The notes below the pieces were generated by a model. The model ran no database searches, had not been told where the DNA came from, and saw nothing but the letters and a program-made list of their open reading frames with translations. Positions 38,128 to 50,125 of a DNA stretch of 64,000 nt are shown here, in pieces. Numbering within the stretch: position 1 is the stretch's first letter; each line of letters opens with the position of its first letter. Position numbers and translations under genes: made by a program. The stretch is from Clavelina lepadiformis (Eukaryota; Chordata; Ascidiacea; Aplousobranchia; Clavelinidae): NCBI RefSeq assembly GCF_947623445.1, contig NC_135241.1, forward strand, positions 5,954,501-6,018,500, read 5' to 3'.

Positions 38128-41100
38128 AATACTGATTCCTTCTTGCTAAAAATTGACTCACACAATGAATCATTCCAAAAGTTATCGAACAGTTTATAGG
38201 TCTGCATTAACTTCGATTACTCAAAATAGTTCACGGTAATTCTGCCCTCGGTTTAACAGCGTACCTGAAACGAATAGAGGATGAGCATGAATAGACCTAA
38301 TCAGGTATAGAATCATTTTGGCGACACTTTTCTTATATTTAGAACCGTGACTCTGATATATTGTTATAGCCAATTTGATGCATAAGCAAAGCAAGAAAAT
38401 AGACCACCACAAAAGATTACTCTTTTGTTGTTTCCCCAGGCTCTATGTGTAATTTTCACTTCTTCTTCTTCTGCTGGCTTCGCAACTTCACAGTCAGTCT
38501 TGGCTATAAACAATAAATCAACTTCACACTTTGGCAAAACGTGATCAAGTATCTTTTCTCTCCTGTCTTTGGCAAAATTAGCACCGAAAAGCTTTGCTCG
38601 TCGTGGTCTGGACTTTTTAATGAACTATAAAATCATACGCCAAAAATTGCCAATGGGTAAACTTGCTGAAATTATAACGACAAACCATGGGATTTATGGT
38701 CCTTGTACTGAGGGCTTATATGAAAAATATTGCATATAATCTTTCATATATACGGAAGAATAACGCACTTCGTAACCCAAGTAGACCTATATAGCTTACT
38801 GCAAAGCCTATATGCGTAAAGTCTATAACAAAAATCTATACTAAACATAAGCATATAATAGCACAAATAATTATATTTATCATTAAGTATTTGACTTTAC
38901 TCTGTTCGTTCAATGATAATTAATCAAATTAATTTTATAGATCAGTGTCTGCTGCTGTCAGATACAAAAATGTCTCTTTGCACCATGTCAACAATCATCA
39001 AACTGTCTGTAGACTTGTGGCGGCCGGGCCACCTTATTGGACAATTTTACTTTAACCTGTCGTTTTCTCCTTTCATTTAAATTGTTTTGCTGATTACCTT
39101 CCTTTATAAGCGTTAGGTTTTTTACCCACATTACTTTTCGATTATGATTTCAGATGAGTTGACGTTGTTTAGTTCTGCTAATAAAATTTTATTAAGTTAG
39201 TTTTTTTCATCTGTTGGCCGTTCTGCTGAGCATCTGCACTGCCGAGATGTACTTGCAACCTTTAACCACAAGTGGAGTCAGATATAGCCTTCGTTATTTC
39301 GGGCATCTTCGTCTCGCAACAACGCAGACGGCCACAGACTTGTTAATATGGGTGGTAAAAAACCTTTGACGCGTATGACGTCAGGATAAAACATGCCAAT
39401 GATATAAACTCCACCGTATCAAACGGTAGTTTTGTCATTTCCTGCTTCACACGCTACAGTATAGTCTAGGTGCCCGTTTAAAAGGCGCAAAAAATTTTTT
39501 CGTTGGCTTGGCATGCAAACGTCGCAAATGCAGTAGCATTTAGTCTGCTTTGGCTGTTAATGTTTATCGTTTTCTCTGGGCAGTAATATTTGGAAAAAGC
39601 GATGTCGCTCGAACAAGTGTCTACATCAGGGGCGGGCAACTTCTTCGGTCGGCGGGCCTTATATGAGAAAATGAAGTACTTGGCGGGCCGGATTGCTGAA
39701 TAGATTGGAACGCAGCTTTGTCTTATTAATGTTCATGGTCAAAAATGTTTGCTCATAAATGTATGTAAACCCGAACAGAACAAGTAGATTCATGGCCATC
39801 TTTCTCAGGTCGGCAAACTTGGACTTATTCAGTGACGCAATACAGGGATTGCGGCAGAATGTGGCCGCAGGCCACATTATCATGTAAGACCGGAAACTGT
39901 CTGCGGGCCGCTCAAAATCCCGTCGCGGGCCGGATCCGGCCCGCGGGCCGTATGTTGCCCACCCCTGGTCTACATACTGTGTGAGCTCCAAGTGCATCAC
40001 GCTTGCAAACGTTGAACAAACTCCTAAACAATAGAATTGTGAATTCATTCAAAAACTCTAACACTATTTTATGTTTCAGAAGTGATTTGAAGAAAAACAA
40101 GAAAAAAATTATTAAGAAGACGTTTTCCAGTAAATGCTTTAGAGATATTGAAAAGAACTATACTTTGCAGAGCCTACCAGTTTGGACTTAGGCATACGCT
40201 AATATAAGTGGCGTGGGCATAATAGGCTTACTATTATTCGTAAACAGGGTCGTGTAGGCTATTTTCTTGACCACATGTGTTATCAAATATTCCTTTATCT
40301 GATTAGAAAGTAGAAGTAGCCTATTATTTCCAAATTCCCATAATTTTGGTAAACCATAAACCATCTCCAGGAACTAAGTATGAACTTTACGTAAAGTACA
40401 TATTTGTGTTGGTAACCTACATACTTTACAAGATAATTTAATCGCAAAAAGAATTAGGCCTACATTTGTTACACTGGTTGGCTACTACCAACTTCAATAA
40501 AGTTTCAAAATCGGATAAAATTAAACAGAAAAAGGTTTTAAAAACGGTGTTTAGTAATAATTAACCAAAAATTCAGGTAAACCCTTTTCTAAGTTCTGTG
40601 TTGAATCAGAGATATTACATTACAATGCCGTAATCAACGTAATGCAGTCGTAATACATAATTTCCATTATTTTGCCATCTCTTAGTAACCCACATTTGAT
40701 GAAGCTTGTGTAGAAAAATTAAAAATAAAAGTTAACCCTAGAACGCCATCCTATATCCTGCTTTTTATTTAACTATATAAGTTAGTGGTTATACTGGGTA
40801 AACACGGTTCAGCCACCATCAGCCTTGTAGACGTAATTGTAATATGAAGTCGTGATTAATATTCACGGTTGAATTTCAATAAACAACAGCGACATCTAAG
40901 AAACAAAATAAGTTGCTAGGCAACTGCAGGCATTATGGTTTAGGGTTTAGGCATTAGGTTGAGGGTTAGCTTGCAGTACGTACGCAGTTATACAATGAAG
41001 AAAGAGAACTTTTTCAAAACATTTTAGGAAGCTGGTGCGTTTTGACTGCCTTAGAAATATTCGTAATCTGAAAAATCTAGGCCGGTATGACTACAAGTAG

Positions 41101-41414
41101 TCTATTTTTGATTTCTGATTACTTTTCAGGCCTCGGCTAGCGGCTAGGCCTAGCCCACCCATCCTTTTTGCTTGGAATAGCATAAAGACTGTTTAAAGCC
41201 AGTTTTTATTGAATTTCACTATTACCATCCCTCGAGAGCAACGTGAGCGGGTCCTTAGTAGGCTAGTAGCTCATAGGCGTAGTTCAAGTTGTTCATGCTT
41301 TTTACGAAATAGGCTACATGTTCGTGGAATCGATGGTTTAGTTTAGCAAACAATTACATTTTGTTACATCTCTCCTGTAACCTTCAGCGTACTATTTATT
41401 TAATGTTTGCAAAA
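38128..41414. other. Intergenic between adhesion GPCR and RIIAD1
   Basis: About 3.3 kb between divergent genes, containing the hAT-derived element at 39627-39967 and a short GGTTTAGGGTTTAGG tract near 40938. No exon was recognised. Confidence 0.5.
39627..39967. mobile_element. Deleted hAT element with transposase C-terminal remnant
   Basis: The 341-bp element starts CAGGGGCGGGCAACTTC and ends GTTGCCCACCCCTG. It is flanked by perfect 8-bp copies of GTCTACAT (39619-39626 and 39968-39975). On the minus strand (about 39840-39680) it reads FADLRKMAMNLLVLFG and TYIYEQTFLTMNINKTKLRS, the C-terminal dimerisation segment of hAT transposases of the GTF2IRD2-like group. It is therefore an internal-deletion derivative of an autonomous element, not a de novo MITE. 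GGCCCGC-rich subterminal words are visible. Confidence 0.9.
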
Positions 41415-43452
41415 ATGGCCCGTCCAACAAAAAATCCTCCTCATGGTATGGAAGATTATGATTTAGGTGCTCTATCGGATGAACAGCAAGCTGCTCTTAC
41501 TAGTTTCAAGGTAGGCTATTAAGAGAGGCTTAAATTATGACTCAGGTGATTTTACAAATTATGCTTTCATCACAGTGACATTGCTTAAACCAAAATCCAG
41601 CAGCTAGGCTATTATTGCAGGATCGTATTAACAACAACAATTAACTGCCAACCAGTGTAAAACAAGGGAAATAGAAATTTACGGACTATCTAAAACAAAG
41701 CATTTACTGAATATGTAACTTTAGCCTTTGTTATGCTTGATTGAATGTGACAGTGATTTGTTTGAGAAAAATGTAAATATCTTACCATACTTAACAAAGA
41801 TAGAACATAATACAAAGATTACAAAAAGCATCTTATTTTGAAATCTGTCACTATTTTACAGGAAAATTTGGATATTTCAACGTTTTTCTGGTTTCTTGTT
41901 ACCATAACCTAAATGCAACTTTTAAGTTATAACAAAAAGCCTAAATCCATTTTCCGATCTAAATCTGACTTCAGTTTAACCCTGGATAACTAAATTTGCC
42001 TTTTGCCTACTTTTTCTGCTAACTTAAGCGTCTATTGCTCACAACGAAAGGCATGATGTATTGTAGTCTACTTGTATATATGGGGAATATGTCAATTTCA
42101 TCTGAGAAAAAATAGCAAATTTTAGCCATGTTGTAAAAACAATACAAAGTTCTTAAAATAAAATTTGGTCCTAGTGTATACTTATACCAGTTTTATGCCT
42201 ACTATCACAAAATTTGTCTCTAAAAACAAGAAAGTTGTATTTAATTTTTTGTGATTGTGGGTGGGAAACGAAAAATACAAAGTGAACCATAATAGCGTGT
42301 CAAAAAAACAACTCCTCCCAACAAACATTCAGTAGGAAAAGGCAACAAAGCTCTGGTCCTATTAAAATGTGCAAGAATAATGTAACCGTACAATAAAAAT
42401 AATTGTTTAGCACGGCCACGATTACTTTCGCATTCCTTGCACTTCAGCATTCCATGACTCACTACTGTTCGTAAAATGACAATTCTTCGCAACACTAGCC
42501 TAGTATAGCAAATGTGATTTTTTATAAAATCAACATTGGCGACTTAACAACCAATCATGTCGTTTTAATCTTACTTTTCAAACAACAGATTAAAACCAGG
42601 ATGCACAATGAAGACTATCTTCGTACACACCCTCAAGTTGAAGTGTTAATATCTGGATTTTTAAGGTCAGTTTCATCATTTCTAATGTGATAAAAGCCTT
42701 TAAATTCAATTAAAACAATTTTTCTAATCATCAATCTATGCACTTTACAGTATTGTAGTAACTCTTCAACGATGCCATGTATATAATTAGCAGCGACAGC
42801 CATCTGCCAATTTTTTTTGCAGATTTTTTTGCTGCTAGTTTGAAACGACGTAATATTTAGACAACTTTTTTGACATGTGCCATAAAAAACAAATATATGG
42901 TTTCCTTGGTATTGCATCCGTGTAAATTTTACAAATATAATTACTTGATAAACCTTTAATTTTGATAGCAATTGATAATCCGCCTGTAAAATAACATTTA
43001 CAACTAACCATTTAAAAAGAGTAAACTCACAACAAATTATGCCCAAGGGTGCAAATACACGTTAGTGCAATAATATGGTTTCATATTTTAAGATCTGGGT
43101 TCGGACAATTGATCTTTAGTGAACTAAACCCTTTTGAAAGTCAGGTTGCAAAAATTTTGAATAGGTTAAGTTGGCTATAGTTAAATTGCAATGAAATTAT
43201 TAAATTGTTGATACTGCCCTTTTAAACCAAAGCTTTTACTATGTAGGGTGTACAGTACACTATCTTTTAAAACTACAGTATTTATATGACAACTTTCCAC
43301 ATTATTCCGTTGACATGCTTTACAATATACATTGCAGGGAACTACTTCTCAGAAGACCAAATAATGTTCGGGAATTTGCTGCTGCGTACTTCACACATCC
43401 TGACCTTACAGGCGCAGTGAAGCAAAAAGTTTTAGAAAAGCAGAAATCTTGA
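41415..43452 (+). CDS. RIIAD1: RIIAD1 orthologue (RIIa-domain protein), 94 aa
   Basis: Three exons, 41415-41510, 42589-42665 and 43338-43452, with GT-AG junctions in matching phase. The product starts MARPTKNPPHGMEDYDLGAL and carries an RIIa-like docking fold: ALTSFKIKTRMHNEDYLRTH, PQVEVLISGFLRELLLRRP, then VREFAAAYFTHPDL. Human RIIAD1 is of nearly the same length. RIIa domains dimerise and bind amphipathic helices of A-kinase anchoring proteins, and several such proteins act in cilia and sperm flagella; the specific role here is inferred. The stop lies 61 bp from the convergent ANKRD16 stop. Intron 1 contains an AACCTAAC-family repeat. Confidence 0.9.
41870..42035 (+). repeat. Dispersed repeat copy (AACCTAAC family) in RIIAD1 intron 1
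   Basis: Contains CTTGTTACCATAACCTAAATG, CCGATCTAAATCTGACTTCA, TTTAACCCTGGATAACTAAAT and a final GCTAACTTAAGCGTC block, matching the other family members in order with clear divergence. Confidence 0.55.
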
Positions 43453-43513
43453 AATAACACTTTGCATTAATTATTTGCGCAAAATATCTTCTTTCAAAAA
43501 CAATTTCTGATAA

Positions 43514-46073
43514 CTATGAAGTTGAAGCCCAAGTTCTTCTATTTGTCAATTCATAAGCTTTTCTGCCTTTGCTGTCAATTATTTCACAGCTAGCACCAAG
43601 CCTTTTTAAAACATCCACTGCGTCTATGTTGTTTTCTTTGTGAGCAAAATGCAGTGGTGTTTGCCCTTTAAATATATTTCCAACATTGATTTGGCAATTT
43701 ACGTTCATTGCACATTTGTTGACCAGAAACATTATTGATTGAACTTGACCAGCCTCAGCAGCAATATGCATGCAAGTATAACCCATAGTGTTGCAATCTT
43801 GGTAACACTGTGGGTAGTTGTCTAGTATAATCTGAATGGCGGTTTCATTGCCACTTCTAATGGCATCCATAAAAGGAGTGCTTCCACACGAGTCTCTCAT
43901 GTCAGTTCTACAAATATTCAAAAAAAAACAATGAAAACGAGATAAATTTGATTTTCCAAGAACAGTAACTTTAGTTGCTTATTGTTTATGGTGAAAGCGG
44001 AGTCTACAAAATAGTATGATGGTATGGTATTGAAATCTTTATTATCAGACTGAGTATTGAGTATCAAGTTTTTGCATGACTTGAACTTAATGACGATTCT
44101 TCGCCGTCAAAGCATAAGTTACCGTACATTATCTATCCACTATAGTTTTTATTTGTTTTTTACTTTTTTTGCCTTGCCTGGTTTTGGATCTGTTCACTAT
44201 GACTGCTAAACAGGACTAACCACCATTAGTGCCTTGCACAAGGCTAATACAACATTAGTTCCACCAGATATCCAAACACGGGATCAGATCACTGCGAACC
44301 CGGCTCTGTAACGACTTTACAACCAAGCCCGAATCAAAACGTGATGTCACAGAAAACATTGTTTTCATATCTACCAAGTTCTCAAGCACAAAATCACTAA
44401 ATTACAGTTTGTGATTGGTATTAATGTCTTTAAGATGTCAGTTAATGAAGCCATGTTTGACAAAAAACAACTGCTATTAAGGATCCTGTACTAATACAAA
44501 GTTTATAAAGGGTGTGTTCAAGAAACCCTCAAGTTCTTACAAATTACTCAGGACTGAAATAGTGTGACATTTAATCAATCATCTGTATTTACTTTACACA
44601 ATCTTGGTAATGCACTCAAGGCTTAAGATATTGCAACTAAAATATGTAAAAGTTTTGCAAAAGTAAAAATGTTAAAAAATTACCTAGCAATAGCAACACT
44701 GATTACCTCGATTTAAGGTCGTTAATTAAAAATTCAACAACATGGGATCGTCCATGCAATGCTGCAGTATGTAATGGGGTTCTCCCATTCTTACTGATAG
44801 TATCAGTGAGTTGACCACCATATCCCGCCAAAAACTTTATCATAGCAAGATCAGCATTGCGACAGGCAATGTGAAAACAATTCCAACCATCCTAAAAATA
44901 CACAAACACACTGTAAAAATATATCATGAAGACTGCTTTAACATAAGTAGTAGCTGTTTGATTGTAGAGACGGAAAAACGACCAAAATAACCAAGTTAAA
45001 ATTATAACAGTAGGTTTAAGGGCTAAGTTTTAAATGTTAAGCAGAGATAACTTCTTGAAAATTTCAATTTATTAACTCTATTCTATTACAAACAATGACT
45101 TATGTAATGACCCCAGTGTATATTTAAAACCTCCAAATCAATGTAAAAATCTTATTCTTTACATGTGAAAATCCTTGGGAAACTGAATTTGTTTTCAAAA
45201 AGCTTGGAACAGTTTGTTATATATTTATCAACTAGTCTGTAAAAAGACTGAGTTGTCAATTGACAATGAGCCGTGTTGCATCACTCTGTTCATGGTAAGT
45301 CTTGTGATATAACATTGCCAAATGCCAACCATGCTTTGGTAAGGAGCAACTATTATTAAGCAATGCAACCCGCACAGACTGCTGCAGTGCAAGAAATATA
45401 TTGTGAAATAAGGGACATATGTATTTGGGTTTTTCAGAAATAGTCATGGCAATTATTTTATTTATTGCCGTAGATGTGGACTAGGCTGCTTTATTTCTTC
45501 ATTCCCTGGCTAGTTCAGTTTGCTAATGTGCCCCTGGTTACACATTTATAACTGATATGTAATTTCTAATAAATCTTACAAGTGTAATATTTTATGCTAA
45601 ATAATTCAACTTGCTATAGTGGGACACAACATCACTGGTTTATTACTAACCTTATTCAGCCGGTGTAGATTACTGCCTGAATTAGCTAAAAGAGTGATTA
45701 GTTTCAGGTTTTTTGGTTTCGTGCATGCCATCATCAGTGGTGTCCAGCCTGAACGTTTCAGAGGATCAATCTGAACACCTTGTGATAATAAGTATTCTAC
45801 AATTTGGACATGCCCAGCAGCCGCAGCCTCATGTAATGGCAACTTCCCTTCTAGATTTACTGATTCCAGTTGGACGTGCCATTCTTCATGCACCCATTTC
45901 AGCATGTCTAGTTTACCATGACGTGCAAGTACATGGGTAATGCTATCACCAGATTTGGTGTGTGTAAGGTTGAGCAATGATTTGCTTTGGGGCACTTCAA
46001 AACTTGAGACATAATTTTTGAAATCGCTGCTTTCTTTGTGTTGCGCAACTTTCCATAGCTCTTGTTGAAGCAT
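43514..46073 (-). CDS. ANKRD16: ANKRD16 orthologue (ankyrin-repeat protein), about 333 aa
   Basis: Three exons in coding order: 46073-45651, 44891-44707, 43907-43514; phases agree (0 and 2). Ankyrin repeats run nearly throughout: GDSITHVLARHGKLDML, GKLPLHEAAAAGHVQIVEYL, SGWTPLMMACTKPKNL, DGWNCFHIACRNADLAMIKF, GRTPLHTAALHGRSHVVEFL, CGSTPFMDAIRSGN, GYTCMHIAAEAGQ, and GQTPLHFAHKENN. The blocks WTPLMMAC, KDGWN-FHIA and RD-CG-T--MDAI align with vertebrate ANKRD16 at the same positions. In mammals ANKRD16 binds alanyl-tRNA synthetase and helps prevent serine mischarging; conservation of that role here is inference. A SINE-like segment lies in intron 2. Confidence 0.92.
44190..44345 (-). repeat. tRNA-derived SINE-like segment in ANKRD16 intron 2
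   Basis: On the minus strand a B-box-like GGGTTCGCAGTGATCTGATCC is followed downstream by TTAGCCTTGTGCAAGGCACT, the same core type as in the segment at 21860-21985. The A box is uncertain and ends are not delimited. Confidence 0.45.
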
Positions 46074-46426
46074 GACCTACCTATAAAAATTTCATAGTCA
46101 GCTACATAATGCAACACTGCCAGTTAGGATAGTAGGCTTCGCTCATGTATGCACACCAAGATGAAGGCCTGAATAAAGAGCTATGACAGATTTATGGTGA
46201 CACCCACAACCTGCTGATACTCGATCCAGATGTTGTCGTGCATATACGAACTAGACTAACATACTTTTTACAAAAGAAAAGGTGATTTTCATAATGTATT
46301 GTTTCTATTTTTGTGAAAAAGAAGTAAGACAGTACTTAGAAAATGCAGAAGACAATGTTTACACTAAGAAAATGTAAAATAACATAACCTAAGATGGAAT
46401 TAGTTTGACTTATAACCTGAATGTGA

Positions 46427-47016
46427 TCAGCTCCTATTTTTTTCAAATGCTTGCAAAGCTCTTTCAAGTAAAATCAAGTCAGCTTTGTGCCACATTAAAA
46501 AATCCCCTTCAAAATGAAAGACTGGAATATCGAATTTATATTTGGACCACCACTGTTTGTTTTTGTCTTCTGTTATGTCAACAGTAACCAATTTAAACTG
46601 CAACAGAAACAGAGCATGAAAATAAAATACTACCAGGAGATCGGTAATACAAAAACATCGTGTATGCAACATAGATATCTGTAAAACTCAAGTCATGTCC
46701 GCAGTTGTTACAAAATCTTGGCAATTATTAATGAGCTACAAGGCATCAATGTACAAAGTACAATTAATGAATCGATTATACATTAACTATAAATTTGTTG
46801 AAAATTTCCACTAAATATTAACCAAAGTGTCGTTACCCGATCCTGGTAGACAGATATTTCTTCTTTTGCTACATCACATAAAGAGCATGGGTTTTTGGTA
46901 TACAGTGTTAAAACTGGCAGCTTCTTATAACCTCTTACAGAGTGTACACCTAACTTAAAACAGGCAGGCACAATACTTCTAATGAACAACATTCCTTTCA
47001 CATCATCTACATACAA
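46427..47016 (-). CDS. Glutaredoxin-like protein (C5orf63 homologue), about 116 aa
   Basis: Two exons, 47016-46837 and 46597-46427, joined in phase 0 with a pyrimidine-rich acceptor (TTTCTGTTGCAG). The thioredoxin-fold core is LPVLTLYTKNPCSLCDVAKE, with a CSLC redox pair, then TVDIT, then KYKFDIPVFHFEGDFLMWHK with the cis-proline loop (IPVF). This arrangement is that of human C5orf63 and its yeast YDR286C-like relatives, a small glutaredoxin-like family of poorly known function. The N-terminus could start at the first methionine or at MLFIRS eight codons later; the basic, hydrophobic leader could be a mitochondrial targeting sequence. Same strand as ANKRD16 and ACBP, but spacing does not indicate an operon. 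Confidence 0.88.
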
Positions 47017-47775
47017 TTGTTAAGTTACTTAATGGTTAAATTTCATTCTAGGGTTAACAGAATTAAACTTGTTGACAAATTAGAAGTTGTCTTAAAAACT
47101 GATGTCACGTCATTCAATAAAGGGAAGCTCATATGGCTGCTTTATTAAAGGTTGAACATAAAATTACAAGTCTGCAAGGCAAGTCACAAGTGTTGTGTTA
47201 CAATTTACAGGTCTGCAAGTAAATAAATTCAAAGCAACATAGATTAAATTTATCATAAGTCGAAAACAATGAGCCAAAAGTGCAACACCTTAAATTCTTA
47301 AAGTGTCATAAAGACTACAAAATTGCTTACTGAATCACAAACGCTGTTTTAACCAAATATTTACAGGTTGTTGGTAAGTATAGTATAATAAAAAGTTTCA
47401 TACAGCAATTCAGCCTGAATTTAGTGCATAGTTTTAGTTTTCAATAACAGCAATTATTTTGATAAATGACAATGGCATTCAATTCATTTAATAGTATATT
47501 ATTCAAACATATTTCTTGCTAGTTTTCTTGCATAGTATCTATGAATTTAAATCTCTGAAACTTTTATATTAAAAAGCTACTACGTGGCAAACATATCAGA
47601 AACTTTAAGTTCACAATTGTTAAAATTTTATTGCATAAAAAAATTTTATACATCCTCTTACAGATGTAAAGCTTTCCAAAGAATTGAATGTAAAAATTTA
47701 TTGAGCAGCACAATTAAACATGTAAAGAAGTTGGTGTAAATTAAATTCTATGAAGGTCTAAAATCGCTATTTGAT
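47017..47775. other. Spacer, probably ACBP 3' UTR and glutaredoxin-like promoter
   Basis: AT-rich, no exon recognised. It lies downstream of the ACBP gene and upstream of the next minus-strand gene. Confidence 0.5.
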
Positions 47776-48033
47776 TTATTTTCCTTGAAGTTCGTTGACC
47801 TTTGCAATATACTGTCCTTCAGCATCTTCTGAGGACATGCCTTTTTTGCCATTCCAAGCATCCCATTTTGCTTTGCCCTTCAGATCAAACATACCTGGTC
47901 GGTCAGTGTTGCAGTCACCAACTGTTGCTTGCTTGAAAAGTCCATACAGTTCAAGTAAATCAGCATCACTTGGTTTTGTTGGCAACTGTTTTGCTTGCTC
48001 AGCAGCATCAGTAAATGCTTTTGAATTTGTCAT
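47776..48033 (-). CDS. DBI: Acyl-CoA-binding protein (diazepam-binding inhibitor), 85 aa, intronless
   Basis: A single open frame of 85 codons, the usual ACBP length. It shows the family signature: [57 protein letters not shown], and [12 protein letters not shown]. The Tyr and Lys residues that contact acyl-CoA (YGLFKQA, KAKWDAW) are present. The protein binds medium- to long-chain acyl-CoA in the cytosol and buffers the pool used for lipid synthesis and oxidation. Vertebrate DBI genes have introns within the coding sequence, so the intronless form suggests intron loss or retroposition; no poly-A tail or target duplication was seen to decide between them. Confidence 0.95.
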   Translation of the reverse strand: MTNSKAFTDAAEQAKQLPTKPSDADLLELYGLFKQATVGDCNTDRPGMFDLKGKAKWDAWNGKKGMSSEDAEGQYIAKVNELQGK

Positions 48034-49543
48034 TATCTTTTCTTAAAACACTTTCCGTTCTGCAGCAACAACTATGGTATAACCTAAGCCTGTCGTAATT
48101 TTTGAAGTACATACATATTAAACTATAGTTTAATTTGATCGCAAATATCCACAGAAGCAGCATTCATTAATTATCTTGTTTTGTTAGTTAAGGTACAGTA
48201 TGATAACCACTACTGGAAAGTTTACATTCAGTGCGCCAGATAAATGCATCAATGAATGTAATACCAAAATTTGCACCATACGGTAATGTAATATTTGGTT
48301 ATAACATAAATTATACAGATAGAATATACAGCAAAACGGCAATTGTGCATCAGAAAACTGGCGTAGAAGCTAACTTTGAACTGAGGAAAGTCTTTGTACA
48401 ATTTAAACCTGTCAATGATTCCCCATCGCTCGAGATCCGGTTGCCAAGCTAGCCTTTATGCAAGTTCTGATTGTCACACATTTTTTGTTTTGTTTTTTTT
48501 TATGTCTCTTTTACTTTTGCACCCCCGTAACAGTTTTGAGTGCACAACTCTGGTTCACAAAATGGGTCAAAAAACTACTTTCTAAGGTAATAAATTCCCA
48601 TACGAGGACAATTGGTGCATAACGGTACACACTTTTTGTTGTTTAATGGTGCACACCAGTCTTTCAAAATTACGCTGTCTGGTGCACAAAAAACTTACAT
48701 TTCATACAGGCCTTCAACTTGGAGTGTCTAAAGTATGAGAACCATTTTTATATAGTATTGCCCGGATTTATAAACAGTCCACTAGGTCCACTGAACAGAA
48801 GCAAGTGTCTCTTATGCCTGGGCCAATGTCATTGCATCGAGCGGTTACGGCAATACATCCACAAAGGATTGCACCAAAGGTTACTTAGTAAGGAACTAAG
48901 GATTACAAACCAGCCGACTTGTGCTATAAGCCATCCAACCGTGACAAGTCTACACAAGTGACCTTTTTCAAGGGGCTAAACAAAATTTATTTAGATGCTT
49001 TTTTGTTAGTAAAAATAATTAAAAACAAACAAATATTTAAATAAAAATGTATACCGAGTGTATGTTCATCTGATGAATTGGTTATTAAGTTATCGGCAAA
49101 TTTGTAATCGTCAATTGATGATGACGTTGTTACGTTTCCAATCCTTTGCTTGGATATTAGTAATCTTTGATTGCACTCACAAAGAAAATTTTGTGACCAC
49201 ACGAAATTGTACCTACAAGGAATCACACCAATTCATACAAAATTGCATGCGCATGGAATCAGAGAGGTGGCTAGAGTTTTCAGTTCCCGGGGACAGTAGC
49301 AGTATTTTCTTCTCAACATGTTAAAAATAAGTGGGGAAAACGAACACCGAAAGAGCAAATCATAATGTAATTTGTTTAATTTCCGCGTTTGATCGTAACG
49401 TTCACCACCCTGTCCGTTAGATAACGGCAGGACACCACGGTTATATGTCCACAAATTTATTGTGTTTTTTTCACGGTATTCTCTGTTCACATTTCGATTC
49501 AATCGTCTTCAAGACAACGAGGCATGCAGACACTCTTTTGAGA

Positions 49544-49625
49544 CGTCTCTCCGCATCAAGCTATGCCTGAATTCGGCAAAGTCATCAGTTTCGGAAGCAC
49601 GGGCATAACTTGACGCGGAGAGACG
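49544..49625 (-). other. Strong 24-bp hairpin, possible small-RNA precursor
   Basis: Arms 49545-49567 and 49602-49624 pair over 23 positions, plus one further outer C-G pair, around a loop of about 34 nt. As minus-strand RNA the two imperfect positions become G-U wobbles, so the helix is continuous; as plus-strand RNA they are A-C mismatches. This favours a minus-strand transcript. Size fits a microRNA-like precursor, but a decayed palindromic transposon end is an alternative. Confidence 0.4.
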
Positions 49626-50125
49626 ATTCAATAGAGCGTCAGTGTATATCCTTGTCTAAAACACGACTTGAATCCAAATGCGTGAAACAGAGAAAAACAA
49701 AAAGAATTTTTCGGCAAATAGCATTGTGGACCACCGCTATCTAGTGGACAGAGCGGTAAACGCTACAATATAACTGCGAAGTTATCGAACACAACAAAAT
49801 GCGATGATGAACGAAAAGGATTAAAGATGTAAAAACGGGAATGGCCTCTAAAGTGGTGTTTGTGAAAAACATGGCCCAAAATGCCCTCTTACTATGTTAA
49901 TGCGAGCAGTATGGTGGTCTTATTATTCTGACGATCCTAAAATAAAAAATCTGTACTTATTGGTGTGTATTTTTTATGTATTATAGTCCTTGTTTGGGGC
50001 AGTCCCAAAATTCGAACATGAGCAATCTGGTGTGGATGAAATTACGTACGGTGTGAATCCTGCATGACTGTAATCCCTTGTGGGTGCAATTTTCTCCGGG
50101 TGCTGCATAAGGTTTACATTACCTG

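Noticed and set aside
40930-40975. Telomere-like GGTTTAGGGTTTAGG tract
   Set aside because: Only about two units; too short to call an interstitial telomeric repeat.
42633-43046. 137-codon minus-strand frame within RIIAD1
   Set aside because: It lies almost wholly in RIIAD1 intron 2, overlaps the end of exon 2 on the opposite strand, and matches nothing I recognise.
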